64,000 nucleotides of DNA from Syntrophales bacterium (GTDB lineage: Bacteria; Desulfobacterota; Syntrophia; Syntrophales; PHBD01): NCBI GenBank assembly GCA_035363115.1, contig DAOSEM010000009.1, positions 1 to 64,000 of the forward strand, given 5' to 3'. Each line of letters starts with the position of its first letter. The first letter of the stretch is position 1. Below, one piece after another: positions 18,542-26,707 of this stretch. Both the position numbers and the translations under genes were made by a program. Below the pieces are notes generated by a model. It saw only the letters and a program-made list of their open reading frames with translations. It was not told the origin of the DNA and searched no databases.

Positions 18542-19119
18542 ACCCTATCGATATCCAGGACTTCCTGGGCAAAAAGACGCTGCTCGTCGGCGACATCAAC
18601 ACCGGCAAGACCTTCCGGAGCGGGGAGATCCTGGCGGCATTCTGCGGGGCCGGTCTCGGCGGGCGCATCGTCATCCTGGACCTGGCGCCGGAGATCCCGG
18701 AGGAGATGGCCGTCGCGAAAGGACTGCGGGGAGCCGGCGGCAGGCTGTTCCCTCCCCCGGGATGCGATGTGCTTGTTTTCGATGCGTCGCCTGTGCCGCC
18801 CCGTCTCAGCTCCCGGACGGAAGCGGAGACCCTGGAGAAGGCCCGGTGGAACCGCCTCGTCATCGACGGCCTGCTTAAGCGGGTCTCCGAAGCCGCGCGG
18901 GACATCCTCTTCGTCAACGACGTCAGTCTCTACCTGCAGGCGGGAAACACGGAGGACCTGATCCCGTTCCTGGACGGCTTTCAGACCGTTATCGCCAACG
19001 GCTACCTGGGCGAGCGCCTCGGCGGCGGCACCCTCACAGAGAGGGAACAAGGACAAATGAGGAATCTGATGGCCGGATTTGAGGCCCGGGGCCGGGTCAT
19101 CCGGTTGGAGACTTTATGA
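18538..19119 (+). CDS. Uncharacterised P-loop NTP-binding protein in a molybdo-enzyme gene context
   Basis: A 193-aa protein with a clear Walker A motif LLVGDINTGKT at about residues 15-25. Two candidate Walker B strands follow (IVILDL near 43-48 and ILFVNDV near 120-126). I do not recognise the family; the fold suggests a small MobB/SIMIBI-like or kinase-like NTPase. The gene overlaps the MFS gene by four bases and is followed by MOSC and FdhD genes, both tied to molybdenum-cofactor handling. A role in Mo/W cofactor delivery is therefore possible but only by association. Confidence 0.6.
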   Translation: MNPIDIQDFLGKKTLLVGDINTGKTFRSGEILAAFCGAGLGGRIVILDLAPEIPEEMAVAKGLRGAGGRLFPPPGCDVLVFDASPVPPRLSSRTEAETLEKARWNRLVIDGLLKRVSEAARDILFVNDVSLYLQAGNTEDLIPFLDGFQTVIANGYLGERLGGGTLTEREQGQMRNLMAGFEARGRVIRLETL

Positions 19120-19255
19120 ACGGAATAGCGGTAGCGCTGCTGTCCGGGGGGCTGGACAACCAACAAATAGACCGGGACCGGTCCGGGGGGACGTCGAAGG
19201 AAGGCCATGGGTCGGGAAGAAAGAAACCAGTCTTTGGATGTTTGAGGAGAGTGCC

Positions 19256-19687
19256 ATGGGAAAAATCGTATCGGTGAATGTAGGGCCCGCCGTGGGCGAC
19301 AAGAAGACGCCCGTCGGCTGCTGCAAGGTCCTGGCGGACGCGGGCCTGGAGGGGGACGCCCACGCCGGGACGGGGAGGCAGGTCAGTCTTCTTGCGGTGG
19401 AGAGCATCGAAAAGATGAAGGGAAAAGGTCTTGAGGTGGCTCCCGGAGATTTCGCCGAGAATTTCACCACGGAAGGGATCGATCTGGTCTCGCTGCCCGT
19501 CGGAACCCGCCTGAGGGTCGGCGGGGATGTCCTGCTTGAAATCACCCAGATCGGGAAGGTCTGCCATGATCGCTGCCATATCTTCTTCACCGTCGGCGAT
19601 TGCGTCATGCCGCGGGAAGGCGTCTTCGCAAAGGTGATTTCCGGTGGCATTGCAGCCGAGGGCGACAGGATCGAGGAGGAATCGTGA
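19256..19687 (+). CDS. MOSC-domain protein
   Basis: A 143-aa stand-alone MOSC (MOCO sulfurase C-terminal) domain. It has DAGLEGDAHAGTGRQVSLLA, the central GDFAENFTTEGIDL block and the conserved cysteine segment GKVCHDRCHIF. MOSC domains bind molybdenum cofactor or carry its sulfur. ATG 19256 follows GAGGAGA. The stop is two bases from the GTG that starts the longest fdhD reading. Pairing with FdhD supports a role in sulfurating or delivering cofactor for formate dehydrogenase-type enzymes. Confidence 0.88.
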   Translation: MGKIVSVNVGPAVGDKKTPVGCCKVLADAGLEGDAHAGTGRQVSLLAVESIEKMKGKGLEVAPGDFAENFTTEGIDLVSLPVGTRLRVGGDVLLEITQIGKVCHDRCHIFFTVGDCVMPREGVFAKVISGGIAAEGDRIEEES

Positions 19688-19689
19688 AG

Positions 19690-20499
19690 ATGCAATCCTC
19701 ACCGGATGAGAGAATTACGGATCGGTTTACGATCTGCCGGATCATCGTGGAAGACGATGTCATCCGAATGCAGGAAGAGGAAAAACGGGTGATCGGAGAG
19801 ATCTCTCTCAAGATCTTCATCAACGGGACGGAATACGCGTCGCTCCTGTGCCTCAATCAGTATGCCGAGGAGCTGGCCCTCGGCTTTCTCCACAGCGAGG
19901 GGGTGATCGAGACGATCGGGGATGTCGAATCCCTAGCGTACAATGAACGCCTTTTCGCGGTGATGATCAACCTGGCGCCGGGCCGGTCCGTGGCAAAGAG
20001 TGAAAGCCTGCGGAGCGTCACGTCCGGTTGCGGCAAATGCTTCACCTACATCAACCCGCTGAAAAGCGATCAGTACCGGGAGACCAGGGGGAATGTGCAT
20101 TTCTCTCTGCGAGACATCCTGGACCTGATGAAGCGCTTCGAGCGTTCGTCGGAACTTTATCGGGACGTCGGCGGTGTCCACAGCGTTCTCTTCCACCATG
20201 AGGCCTTTTCCTTTTTCTGCGAGGACATCGGCCGCCACAATTGTTTCGACAAGACCGCCGGCGTACTCCTGAAAGCCGGGATAATGGACCTCACCGGAAG
20301 CGGAATGATGTTTGTCAGTGGACGGGTGTCCTCGGAGATCATCACCAAGGTCATCCGGATCGGCGTGCCCGTGATCGTCTCCCGTTCGACGCCGACCGCC
20401 GCGGCCGTCCATCTTGCCCGGAAATACAATGTGACGCTCCTGGGCTATGTCCGCGGAAAATCCGGCTTCGTCTATTCCGGGGAAGAACGGCTGGTGTGA
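19690..20499 (+). CDS. fdhD: Formate dehydrogenase accessory sulfurtransferase FdhD
   Basis: A 269-aa FdhD. The catalytic CxxC is in TSGCGKCF (Cys114/Cys117). The conserved core includes LALGFLHSEGVI, CEDIGRHNCFDK, FVSGRVSSEIITK, SRSTPTAAAVHLA and GYVRGKSGFVYS. FdhD transfers sulfur from a cysteine desulfurase to the Mo/W cofactor of formate dehydrogenase. ATG 19690 is preferred over GTG 19684 because GAGGAGGA (19673-19680) is correctly spaced only for the ATG. A decayed second copy lies at 11326-11748. Confidence 0.92.
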   Translation: MQSSPDERITDRFTICRIIVEDDVIRMQEEEKRVIGEISLKIFINGTEYASLLCLNQYAEELALGFLHSEGVIETIGDVESLAYNERLFAVMINLAPGRSVAKSESLRSVTSGCGKCFTYINPLKSDQYRETRGNVHFSLRDILDLMKRFERSSELYRDVGGVHSVLFHHEAFSFFCEDIGRHNCFDKTAGVLLKAGIMDLTGSGMMFVSGRVSSEIITKVIRIGVPVIVSRSTPTAAAVHLARKYNVTLLGYVRGKSGFVYSGEERLV

Positions 20500-20523
20500 C
20501 GGGATTGCACAGTGATATGTTAA

Positions 20524-20591
20524 TTCATCCCGGCATGAAGGCATTTCATTTTTATTGTGCGGAGGTCTTGCTCTAAGAAATCCGGGATGAA
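20524..20591 (+). repeat. Long-range 10-bp inverted repeat in the fdhD/flavin reductase gap
   Basis: TTCATCCCGG (20524-20533) and CCGGGATGAA (20582-20591) are perfect complements separated by 48 bases. The loop itself contains a small ATGAA/TTCAT hairpin (20535-20549) followed by TTTTATT. It could form an RNA structure, perhaps a weak terminator of fdhD, in the 196-bp gap. Function unknown. Confidence 0.4.
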
Positions 20592-20695
20592 GTCTGGAAA
20601 GAAGTGAACGCAAGGGTACAGATCTGAATATTCAAGGCCTGTGTCCTGAAATAGGCAGCGAATTATAAACAGGATTCAAATGGAGGAAAGATGCC

Positions 20696-21265
20696 ATGAA
20701 AAAATCACTGGGACCCAGGACAATCATCTATCCGACACCGGCGCTTGTTGTCTGCGCGTATGACAAGGAAGGAAGACCGAACGCCATGACTGCAGCCTGG
20801 GCGGGCATCTGCTGCTCCTCGCCACCGTGCGTCGCCGTGTCGCTCCGGAAAGCGACCTACACCCATGGATGCATCGGAGAACGGCGAGCCTTTACGGTCA
20901 ACATCCCATCGGAACAGTACGTCCGGGAAGTGGACTACTTCGGGATGGCAACCGGCAGGAAGGTGGACAAGTTCGCCGCCACGGGCCTCACGGCGGAGAA
21001 GAGCGCCGCCGTCGACGCGCCCTTCATCCGGGAGTTCCCCTTCATCCTGGAATGCAGGCTGGTCCACGTCTTTGAACTGGGCATGCACACCCAGTTCGTC
21101 GGAGAGATCGTGGACCTCAAGGCGGAGGAGTCCGTCCTTGCCGCCGACGGCTCCCTGGACGCCGAAAAGGTGAAGCCCGTTCTCTACGCCCCGGAAAACG
21201 GACACTACTTCGGCCTGGGAAAGAATCTGGGCAAGGCCTTCTCCATCGGTCGCGACATCGGATGA
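20696..21265 (+). CDS. Flavin reductase-like FMN-binding protein
   Basis: A 189-aa split-barrel flavin reductase-like protein. YPTPALVVCAYDKEGRPNAMTAAWAGI and PPCVAVSLRKATYTHGCI are the typical FMN-binding portions, and GKNLGKAFSIGRD closes it. Such proteins in anaerobes bind FMN and act as reductases or electron carriers; the partner is unknown. ATG 20696 is preceded by GGAGGAAAG. Its stop overlaps the following membrane gene (ATGA). Confidence 0.85.
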   Translation: MKKSLGPRTIIYPTPALVVCAYDKEGRPNAMTAAWAGICCSSPPCVAVSLRKATYTHGCIGERRAFTVNIPSEQYVREVDYFGMATGRKVDKFAATGLTAEKSAAVDAPFIREFPFILECRLVHVFELGMHTQFVGEIVDLKAEESVLAADGSLDAEKVKPVLYAPENGHYFGLGKNLGKAFSIGRDIG

Positions 21266-21927
21266 GCCTGAACCCGCATTCCGAAGGAAATCGTCATCTC
21301 CTGTACCGCCGAGCCCTGGCCCTGGCCCTGATCACGGTCTTCTACAACATTGCCGAGGGGGTGTTCTCCGTATGGTTCGGCCTGGAGGACGAGACACTCT
21401 CCCTATTCGGCTTCGGCCTGGATTCGTTCGTGGAGGTCGTCTCGGGAGTGGGCATCTGGCATATGGTCCGGCGCCAGCAGGAGAGACCCGACGAGAAACC
21501 GGACCGCTTCGAGCGAACGGCTCTTCGGGTGACGGGTACGGCCTTCTACATCCTCGTCGCAGGGCTGACCGCTACGGCGTTCTGGAATCTCTTCGCACAG
21601 CACCACCCGGAAACGACCTTCTGGGGTGTCGTGATCTCCCTGGTCTCGCTGTCCTTCATGTGGTGGTTGATTCGTGCGAAACAACGGGTAGGGAGGGAGC
21701 TCGACTCGCCGGCCATCCTGGCGGGCGCCGAGTGCTCGCGGGCCTGCATGATCCTTTCGGTGGTGCTGCTGGCTGCCAGTGCCGGCTATGAACTGACGGG
21801 CATCGGCGGTCTGGACGCGCTTGGCGCCCTCGGGATTGCCTGGTTTTCCCTGCGCGAGGGCCGGGAGGCCTTTGCCGAGGCGAAAGGCCTCTCCTGCTCC
21901 TGCGGCGGCGACGATTGTTCCCTTTGA
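21262..21927 (+). CDS. CDF-like (cation efflux transmembrane) protein with cysteine-rich tail
   Basis: A 221-aa membrane protein with about five or six hydrophobic segments in the layout of the cation diffusion facilitator transmembrane domain. It lacks the usual cytoplasmic C-terminal domain. Acidic residues sit inside helices (LFGFGLDSFVEVVSG and GLDALGALGIAW) where CDF metal ligands normally are. The last residues form SCSCGGDDCS, a candidate metal-binding tail. It is coupled to the flavin reductase-like gene by four bases. Substrate unknown. Confidence 0.65.
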   Translation: MSLNPHSEGNRHLLYRRALALALITVFYNIAEGVFSVWFGLEDETLSLFGFGLDSFVEVVSGVGIWHMVRRQQERPDEKPDRFERTALRVTGTAFYILVAGLTATAFWNLFAQHHPETTFWGVVISLVSLSFMWWLIRAKQRVGRELDSPAILAGAECSRACMILSVVLLAASAGYELTGIGGLDALGALGIAWFSLREGREAFAEAKGLSCSCGGDDCSL

Positions 21928-21973
21928 CGAACTGTTCAACCGCTCTCTGATTGCCGGAATCGTTCCGGCCGGA

Positions 21974-23596
21974 TCAGGAGGCCTCGCCCCCGCCTCCTCC
22001 TGCCGAACCACTGTCCGGACCGGATCGGCGCCGCCGCGAACGATCCCTGTCCCTTTCCCTCGGCGGCCTCCGGCGCTTCGGTCGGTCGCTTCGCTGCATC
22101 GAGGAATCATCCCGCTTCATGGCCGGAGCCGGTTCAAAGGTCTCTTCATCCGACGGCGACACGACCGGCGCCTGCAGGGTTCGCTGGTAGTAGTCGTCCA
22201 GCAGCATGGCGATGACGGGGATTTCCGCTTCCGCCTCGGCGAGGCTCCGTCCCAGGGAAATGAACCGCTGCATCCGCTCGATCTGCACCCGGTCCCTCCC
22301 CCGCAGGTCCGCTTCCAGGGCCGCGGTGATGCGTTGCGACACGACCGCCACCACGTCCTCCTCCGAGGGCAGCGTTCGCTCCTCCATGTTGATGTTGTAT
22401 GTCTTGGCGATGGACTTGAGCTTGAACTGCTCCATGCCCGCGACGATGGAGATGGCCGTCCCGGCCGCTCCGACACGTCCCGTCCGTCCCGCCCGGTGGA
22501 TGTAAAGCTCCGGATCCTCCGGCGGCTCGTACTGGATGACGTGGGAGAGATCCTGGATGTCGATGCCCCGGGCGGCGACATCGGTCGCCACGAGAAACCG
22601 CAGGATCCGCTTTTTCACCCGGGCCATCACCTTTTCCCGCGCCGCCTGGGAGAGGTCGGAGCTGAGTTCGTCGGCGTCGTAGCCGAACCGCTTCAGGACG
22701 ACCGTGACGAAATGGACCGTTGCCTTGGTGTTGCAGAAAACGATCGCCGAGACGGGGTTTTCCATCTCGATGATCCGGACCAGGGACCGCTCACGCTGCA
22801 TCCCCGGGACGAGGTAGCATACGTGGTCCGTCCCCGTGACATGGACGCGGTCCCGGCTGAGGCTCAGAAACTCCGGCTCCTGGAGGAACTGTCCTGCGAG
22901 GCGCAGGACGTCGGAGGAAAAGGTGGCCGAAAACATGTAGCCGCTGACCGGTTTCTTGGGCATGAACTGCTGGATTCGCCGCATGTCCGGGTAAAAACCC
23001 ATGGAGAGCATGCGGTCGGCCTCATCGAAGACGAGGATCTGCAGTTCCTTGAGGGACAGGGTTCCCTGGATGAGGTGATCCAGGATGCGGCCCGGAGTCC
23101 CGATGACAAACTGGGCACCGGCCTTGAACGCCTCGAGTTGGGGTCCGTAGGAAACCCCGCCGTAGACGACGGCGGTCCGGATGCCCGTGTCGCCGCCAAG
23201 CGTTTCCGCTTCGCGGGTGACCTGGACGGCCAGCTCGCGGGTAGGAACCAGGACCAGGGCCTGGCAGGCCTTTTTTTCCGGGTTGATCCGTTCCAGAATC
23301 GGCAGGACAAAGGCCGCCGTCTTGCCGCTCCCGGTCTGCGACTGGACCATCACGTTCCGCTTTGCCAAAATGTACGGAATCGCCCGGGCCTGGACCGGCA
23401 GGAGGCTCGTCCATCCGGCCCTCGCACAGGCCCCCTTGAGCCGCTCCGGGAGATCCTCCAGATTCATCTCCGGCAGGGCATGCTCCGGCTCGATGATGGG
23501 TTCGTCCTCGTTCATCTGTATTCCGCGGCTTTCCGTTCCCGGACCCTCCGGGATGCCGGCCGTCGAATCGTTTTCTCTTCCTTCTTCTTCCTGCAT
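21974..23596 (-). CDS. DEAD-box ATP-dependent RNA helicase
   Basis: A 540-aa helicase. Q motif/motif I reads QTGSGKT, then PTRELA, GTPGR and FDEADRM (DEAD), FSATF, and the C-terminal motifs VATDVAARGIDI and HRAGRTGR. The tail from about residue 490 is rich in arginine, serine and glycine, as in RNA-binding extensions of RhlE/DeaD-type helicases. It unwinds RNA during ribosome assembly or mRNA decay. It converges on the CDF-like gene with 46 bp between stops. The ATG at 23596 follows AGGAGAAAG. Confidence 0.92.
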   Translation of the reverse strand: MQEEEGRENDSTAGIPEGPGTESRGIQMNEDEPIIEPEHALPEMNLEDLPERLKGACARAGWTSLLPVQARAIPYILAKRNVMVQSQTGSGKTAAFVLPILERINPEKKACQALVLVPTRELAVQVTREAETLGGDTGIRTAVVYGGVSYGPQLEAFKAGAQFVIGTPGRILDHLIQGTLSLKELQILVFDEADRMLSMGFYPDMRRIQQFMPKKPVSGYMFSATFSSDVLRLAGQFLQEPEFLSLSRDRVHVTGTDHVCYLVPGMQRERSLVRIIEMENPVSAIVFCNTKATVHFVTVVLKRFGYDADELSSDLSQAAREKVMARVKKRILRFLVATDVAARGIDIQDLSHVIQYEPPEDPELYIHRAGRTGRVGAAGTAISIVAGMEQFKLKSIAKTYNINMEERTLPSEEDVVAVVSQRITAALEADLRGRDRVQIERMQRFISLGRSLAEAEAEIPVIAMLLDDYYQRTLQAPVVSPSDEETFEPAPAMKRDDSSMQRSDRPKRRRPPRERDRDRSRRRRSGPDSGSAGGGGGEAS

Positions 23597-23663
23597 GTTT
23601 TCTTTCTCCTGTAATATCCAGATTCTTGATGTTCTACTGCTGCATTCATCCTGCCGGGTGTTC

Positions 23664-24539
23664 TCAGGGCCGGTTCATCCTGTCCAGGACGCGAAAGAGG
23701 GCGTGGGTCCCCTCGTTTTCCAGCCCCTCCGCCACGGCGGCCAGGTAGAACTGGTTCACCAGGGCAAGCCCCGGGAGGGCGATTTTCATCCGTCCGGCCT
23801 CAGCCAGGGCGATTCGCATGTCCTTCACGAAATGGCGGATCGCAAAACCCGGGGCCGTGTCGCCCTTCACGATTCGCGGACCGAGCTGGTTGAAGGCCCA
23901 CGAGGCGGCGGCCCCCTTCCCCACGACCCCGATGACCGCATCCAGATCGAGGCCGGCCCTCCGGGCGTAAAGAAGGGCCTCCACGACGCCGATCATCGTC
24001 GAGGCGACGAGGATCTGGTTGCTCATCTTCGTGTGCTGTCCCATGCCGGGACCGCCCATGAGGACGATGTTTCTCCCCATCCGCTCGAAGACGGGAAGGA
24101 CCCGCCGGAATGCCTCTTCATCGCCCCCGGCCATGATCGCCAGGGTTCCCTCCCTCGCCCCGATGTCTCCCCCCGAAACCGGCGCATCCAGGGAAAAAAC
24201 GGATTTCGCTTTGGCCTCCCCGTAAATGCGAACCGCCAGGGACGGCTCGGAGGTGGTCATGTCGACCATCACGGATCCGGGCTCGATCCGGGACAGCACG
24301 CCCCTTTTGCCCAGGACGACTTCCTCTACATCCGCCGGCTCCCCGACCATGGTGAAGACAATGTCGCTCCGTGCGGCAACGTCTCCCGGGCTGTCGCACC
24401 AGACGGCTCCTTCCCGGCACAGGTCTTCCGTCCTTTCACGGCTTCGGTTGAAGACGGAAACGGGATAGCCGCCCTTCAGGACGTGCATGGCCATGGAACG
24501 GCCCATGACGCCGGTTCCGATCCAGCCGATTCTTTCCAC
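23664..24539 (-). CDS. 3-hydroxyisobutyrate dehydrogenase-type NAD(P)-dependent beta-hydroxyacid dehydrogenase
   Basis: A 291-aa enzyme. The Rossmann motif IGWIGTGVMGRSMA starts at residue 4. The substrate loop is LDAPVSGGDIGAREGTL, and the catalytic lysine region reads GMGQHTKMSNQIL. The family oxidises 3-hydroxyisobutyrate, glyoxylate or tartronate semialdehyde and related acids. The start is set at GTG 24539, which has GGAGGA (24546-24551) at ideal spacing and leads directly into the Rossmann fold. A longer ATG reading to 24710 adds 57 residues with no family match. It is divergent from the tungstate locus. Confidence 0.88.
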   Translation of the reverse strand: MERIGWIGTGVMGRSMAMHVLKGGYPVSVFNRSRERTEDLCREGAVWCDSPGDVAARSDIVFTMVGEPADVEEVVLGKRGVLSRIEPGSVMVDMTTSEPSLAVRIYGEAKAKSVFSLDAPVSGGDIGAREGTLAIMAGGDEEAFRRVLPVFERMGRNIVLMGGPGMGQHTKMSNQILVASTMIGVVEALLYARRAGLDLDAVIGVVGKGAAASWAFNQLGPRIVKGDTAPGFAIRHFVKDMRIALAEAGRMKIALPGLALVNQFYLAAVAEGLENEGTHALFRVLDRMNRP

Positions 24540-24902
24540 GGGATTCCTCCGAACATGCCGGTCCGGAATGCTCCACCGGTCCGGAATTCGGGGACTATCG
24601 GTCAAAATGTCCAATATGTCAAGAAGTTTAGCCCGCCAGGAGTCCATCTCTCCCCCTCTCGCCTGGAAAAGCGATGATTTCAGCCTGCCAATCACGGGAG
24701 CAAGTTTCATGATCCCCTGACTTCTGTTGCCGGTGCGGCTTTTTCACGGATCGATCCTGTCAGGTGATACCGAGGATCAAAGGGTTCTGAAAGATCGTAT
24801 TTGTTCGTATTTATGATTATTCGTAATAATATGTATGATTTTGTATTGATTCAATCCCCCGAATCCGTTATGAATACCGCTCCGTCCGGAGGATATCCAG
24901 CC
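24540..24902. other. 363-bp divergent control region
   Basis: This lies between the beta-hydroxyacid dehydrogenase (minus) and the tungstate/molybdate regulator (plus). It contains no supported gene. The right half (24790-24870) is distinctly AT-rich and carries the TCGTAT repeats and palindrome described separately. The left half has nothing recognisable beyond the dehydrogenase ribosome-binding site. Confidence 0.5.
24795..24830 (+). promoter_or_regulatory. TCGTAT repeat/palindrome cluster upstream of the regulator
   Basis: TCGTATTT occurs at 24795-24802 and again at 24805-24812, exactly 10 bp apart, and TCGTAAT begins at 24821. The last overlaps a perfect palindrome ATTATT-CGT-AATAAT (24816-24830). 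Same-face repeats in an AT-rich island in front of a regulator gene look like its own operator. No experimental counterpart is known to me. Confidence 0.45.
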
Positions 24903-25835
24903 ATGCCGAATGATTTCATGAATACGAAGGAAGTCGCCGGGTACCTGGATATCCATGAAAAACAGGTCTACGCCCTCATCAAGGCGCGACGGATTCCGGC
25001 AACTCGGGTAACAGGAAAGTGGCTGTTCCCCAAGGCACTGATCGACGAGTGGATCCGGAGTCAGGCTGGTGAAGCACTCCAGGAGGCCCGCCGGAAGAGC
25101 ACCCGGATCGAGGGGGCCCTTCTTGCGGCCGGCAGCAACGATCCCGTCCTCGACATGCTCCTGGCAAGCCTGAAGGCCGCTCATCCCGATTTCTACGTCT
25201 TTACGGCCAGCACCGGGAGTGCCGGCGGTTTGGCAGCCCTCGGAAAAGGCTACACCGACATAGCCTGGACGCATCTCATCGATCCGGAAAGCGGAGAATA
25301 CAACACCCCTCCCACCATTGCCCAATACCTTCAGGATACCGGCTTTGTGGTTATCCATCTCTTCAACCGGGAGATCGGCCTGGTGGCGGCAAAAGGAAAT
25401 CCTCTCGGGATCAGCGGCTTCGAGGATCTCATCAGAATCCGGGCGCGGATCGTGAATCGCCAGCCTGGCGCGGGAACACGAATCCTTCTGGACCATTATC
25501 TGCGAAAGGCCGGTGCCTTGCCGGATTCTCTGCCCGGTTACGACCGGGAGGTTTTTACCCACATGGACGTGGGCCTCACGGTTCTTGCCGGGGAGGCGGA
25601 CGCGGGAATCGCCTCCGCTGCCGTATCGCGTCTCCTGGGCCTGGAAATGATCCCCCTGGCCACGGAGAGTTTCGACATGGTTCTCCGTCGGGATACCTTC
25701 TTCAGCAAGGGCATTCAGGCATTCCTCGAAGCCCTGCAGAGTCCGTCCTTCCAGAAGAACGTTGAAAGACTGGGGGGGTACGATTTCCAGCGTGCAGGCC
25801 GGGTTCTGCACACCATCGATCCGGAAAGGAGCTGA
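24903..25835 (+). CDS. One-component regulator: excisionase-type HTH plus periplasmic-binding-protein-like sensor domain
   Basis: A 310-aa cytosolic protein. Residues about 5-60 form a MerR/excisionase-like helix-turn-helix (NTKEVAGYLDIHEKQVYALIKARRIPA, split over two helices). From about 70 on it is a substrate-binding-protein-like domain (PBP-like family) with LLAAGSNDPVLDMLL, RQPGAGTRILLDHYL and AGEADAGIASAAVSRLLG. Such proteins sense molybdate or tungstate in place of ModE. ATG 24903 follows GGAGGA at nine bases; earlier ATGs at 24801 and 24870 lack this. Three bases separate its stop from the first binding-protein gene, so it is co-transcribed with the transporter it probably controls. 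Confidence 0.8.
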   Translation: MPNDFMNTKEVAGYLDIHEKQVYALIKARRIPATRVTGKWLFPKALIDEWIRSQAGEALQEARRKSTRIEGALLAAGSNDPVLDMLLASLKAAHPDFYVFTASTGSAGGLAALGKGYTDIAWTHLIDPESGEYNTPPTIAQYLQDTGFVVIHLFNREIGLVAAKGNPLGISGFEDLIRIRARIVNRQPGAGTRILLDHYLRKAGALPDSLPGYDREVFTHMDVGLTVLAGEADAGIASAAVSRLLGLEMIPLATESFDMVLRRDTFFSKGIQAFLEALQSPSFQKNVERLGGYDFQRAGRVLHTIDPERS

Positions 25836-25838
25836 ATC

Positions 25839-26681
25839 ATGAAAAAAGCCGTTGTTACATCCATCCTCTCCCTCCTGCTTCTCTTCAGCGGGCCGTGCAT
25901 GGCCGGAGAAGGCTTCCTTCTCCTGTCCAGCACGATCGGTCCCATCGACTCCGGGATCGTCTCCCTCCTGGAAGACCGTTTCGAACAGGATACGGGCATC
26001 CGGGTCCGCCATGTGGGAGCCGGAACCGGTGCCGCCCTGAACATTGCGAAGAAAGGCAATGTGGACCTCGTCATGGTCCATGCCAAATCCCTCGAGGAAA
26101 AATTCATCAAGGAGGGCTTCGGCACAAAACGAATCCCCTTCATGTACAACGACTTCGTCATCGTCGGGCCGGCCGCGGATCCGGCGAAGGTCAAGGGGAT
26201 GAAAACCGCCGCGGAAGCCCTGAAGGCGATCTCCACCAAGGGGGCACTCTTCGTCAGCCGGGGCGACAAGTCCGGGACCCACGTGGCGGAAATGGATCTC
26301 TGGGGGAAGGCGGGAATCAAGCCGGCCGGTGCCTGGTATAAAATCTATGAGAAGGGCGCCGAGGGGAATGTTCCCACCCTTCGCTACACGGACCAGCAGA
26401 AGGGGTACACGGTCATTGACCGGGCAACCTACCTGGGCCTGAAAAAAGACATCAAGCTGGTCGTCCTGGTGGAAGGCGACGAGGCCATGCTGAACTTCAT
26501 CTCCCTGATTCCGGTCAATCCGCAGAAGTTCCCGCAGGTCAACGCCAAGGACGCGGCGACGTTCATCTCCTGGCTGACCTCGCCGCAGAAAGGCCAGCTC
26601 ATCGTGCGGGACTTCGGCAGGGACAAGTTCGGCAGCCCTCTTTTCTTTCCCAACTCCGATGAATGGAACAGGAAAAAGTGA
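25839..26681 (+). CDS. Tungstate/molybdate ABC transporter substrate-binding protein, copy 1
   Basis: A 280-aa periplasmic protein with a signal peptide (about residues 1-22, LLLLFSGPCMAGEG). A PBP fold follows with the oxyanion-type motif LLLSSTIGPIDSGI, NIAKKGNVDLVMVHA, FMYNDFVIVGPAADPA, FVSRGDKSGTHVAE and FGSPLFFP. These are the blocks of TupA/WtpA-like proteins. It differs from copy 2 at the anion-binding TTTSTQDSGL position (SSTIGPIDSGI), so ligand preference may differ. Both genes sit in front of one permease and one ATPase. Confidence 0.82.
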   Translation: MKKAVVTSILSLLLLFSGPCMAGEGFLLLSSTIGPIDSGIVSLLEDRFEQDTGIRVRHVGAGTGAALNIAKKGNVDLVMVHAKSLEEKFIKEGFGTKRIPFMYNDFVIVGPAADPAKVKGMKTAAEALKAISTKGALFVSRGDKSGTHVAEMDLWGKAGIKPAGAWYKIYEKGAEGNVPTLRYTDQQKGYTVIDRATYLGLKKDIKLVVLVEGDEAMLNFISLIPVNPQKFPQVNAKDAATFISWLTSPQKGQLIVRDFGRDKFGSPLFFPNSDEWNRKK

Positions 26682-26707
26682 TCATGAAACCCAAGGAGGT
26701 TAAAGCA

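Noticed and set aside
24540..24710. 57-residue extension of the beta-hydroxyacid dehydrogenase
   Set aside because: The Rossmann fold starts at the GTG at 24539, which has an ideal GGAGGA site; the extension resembles nothing.
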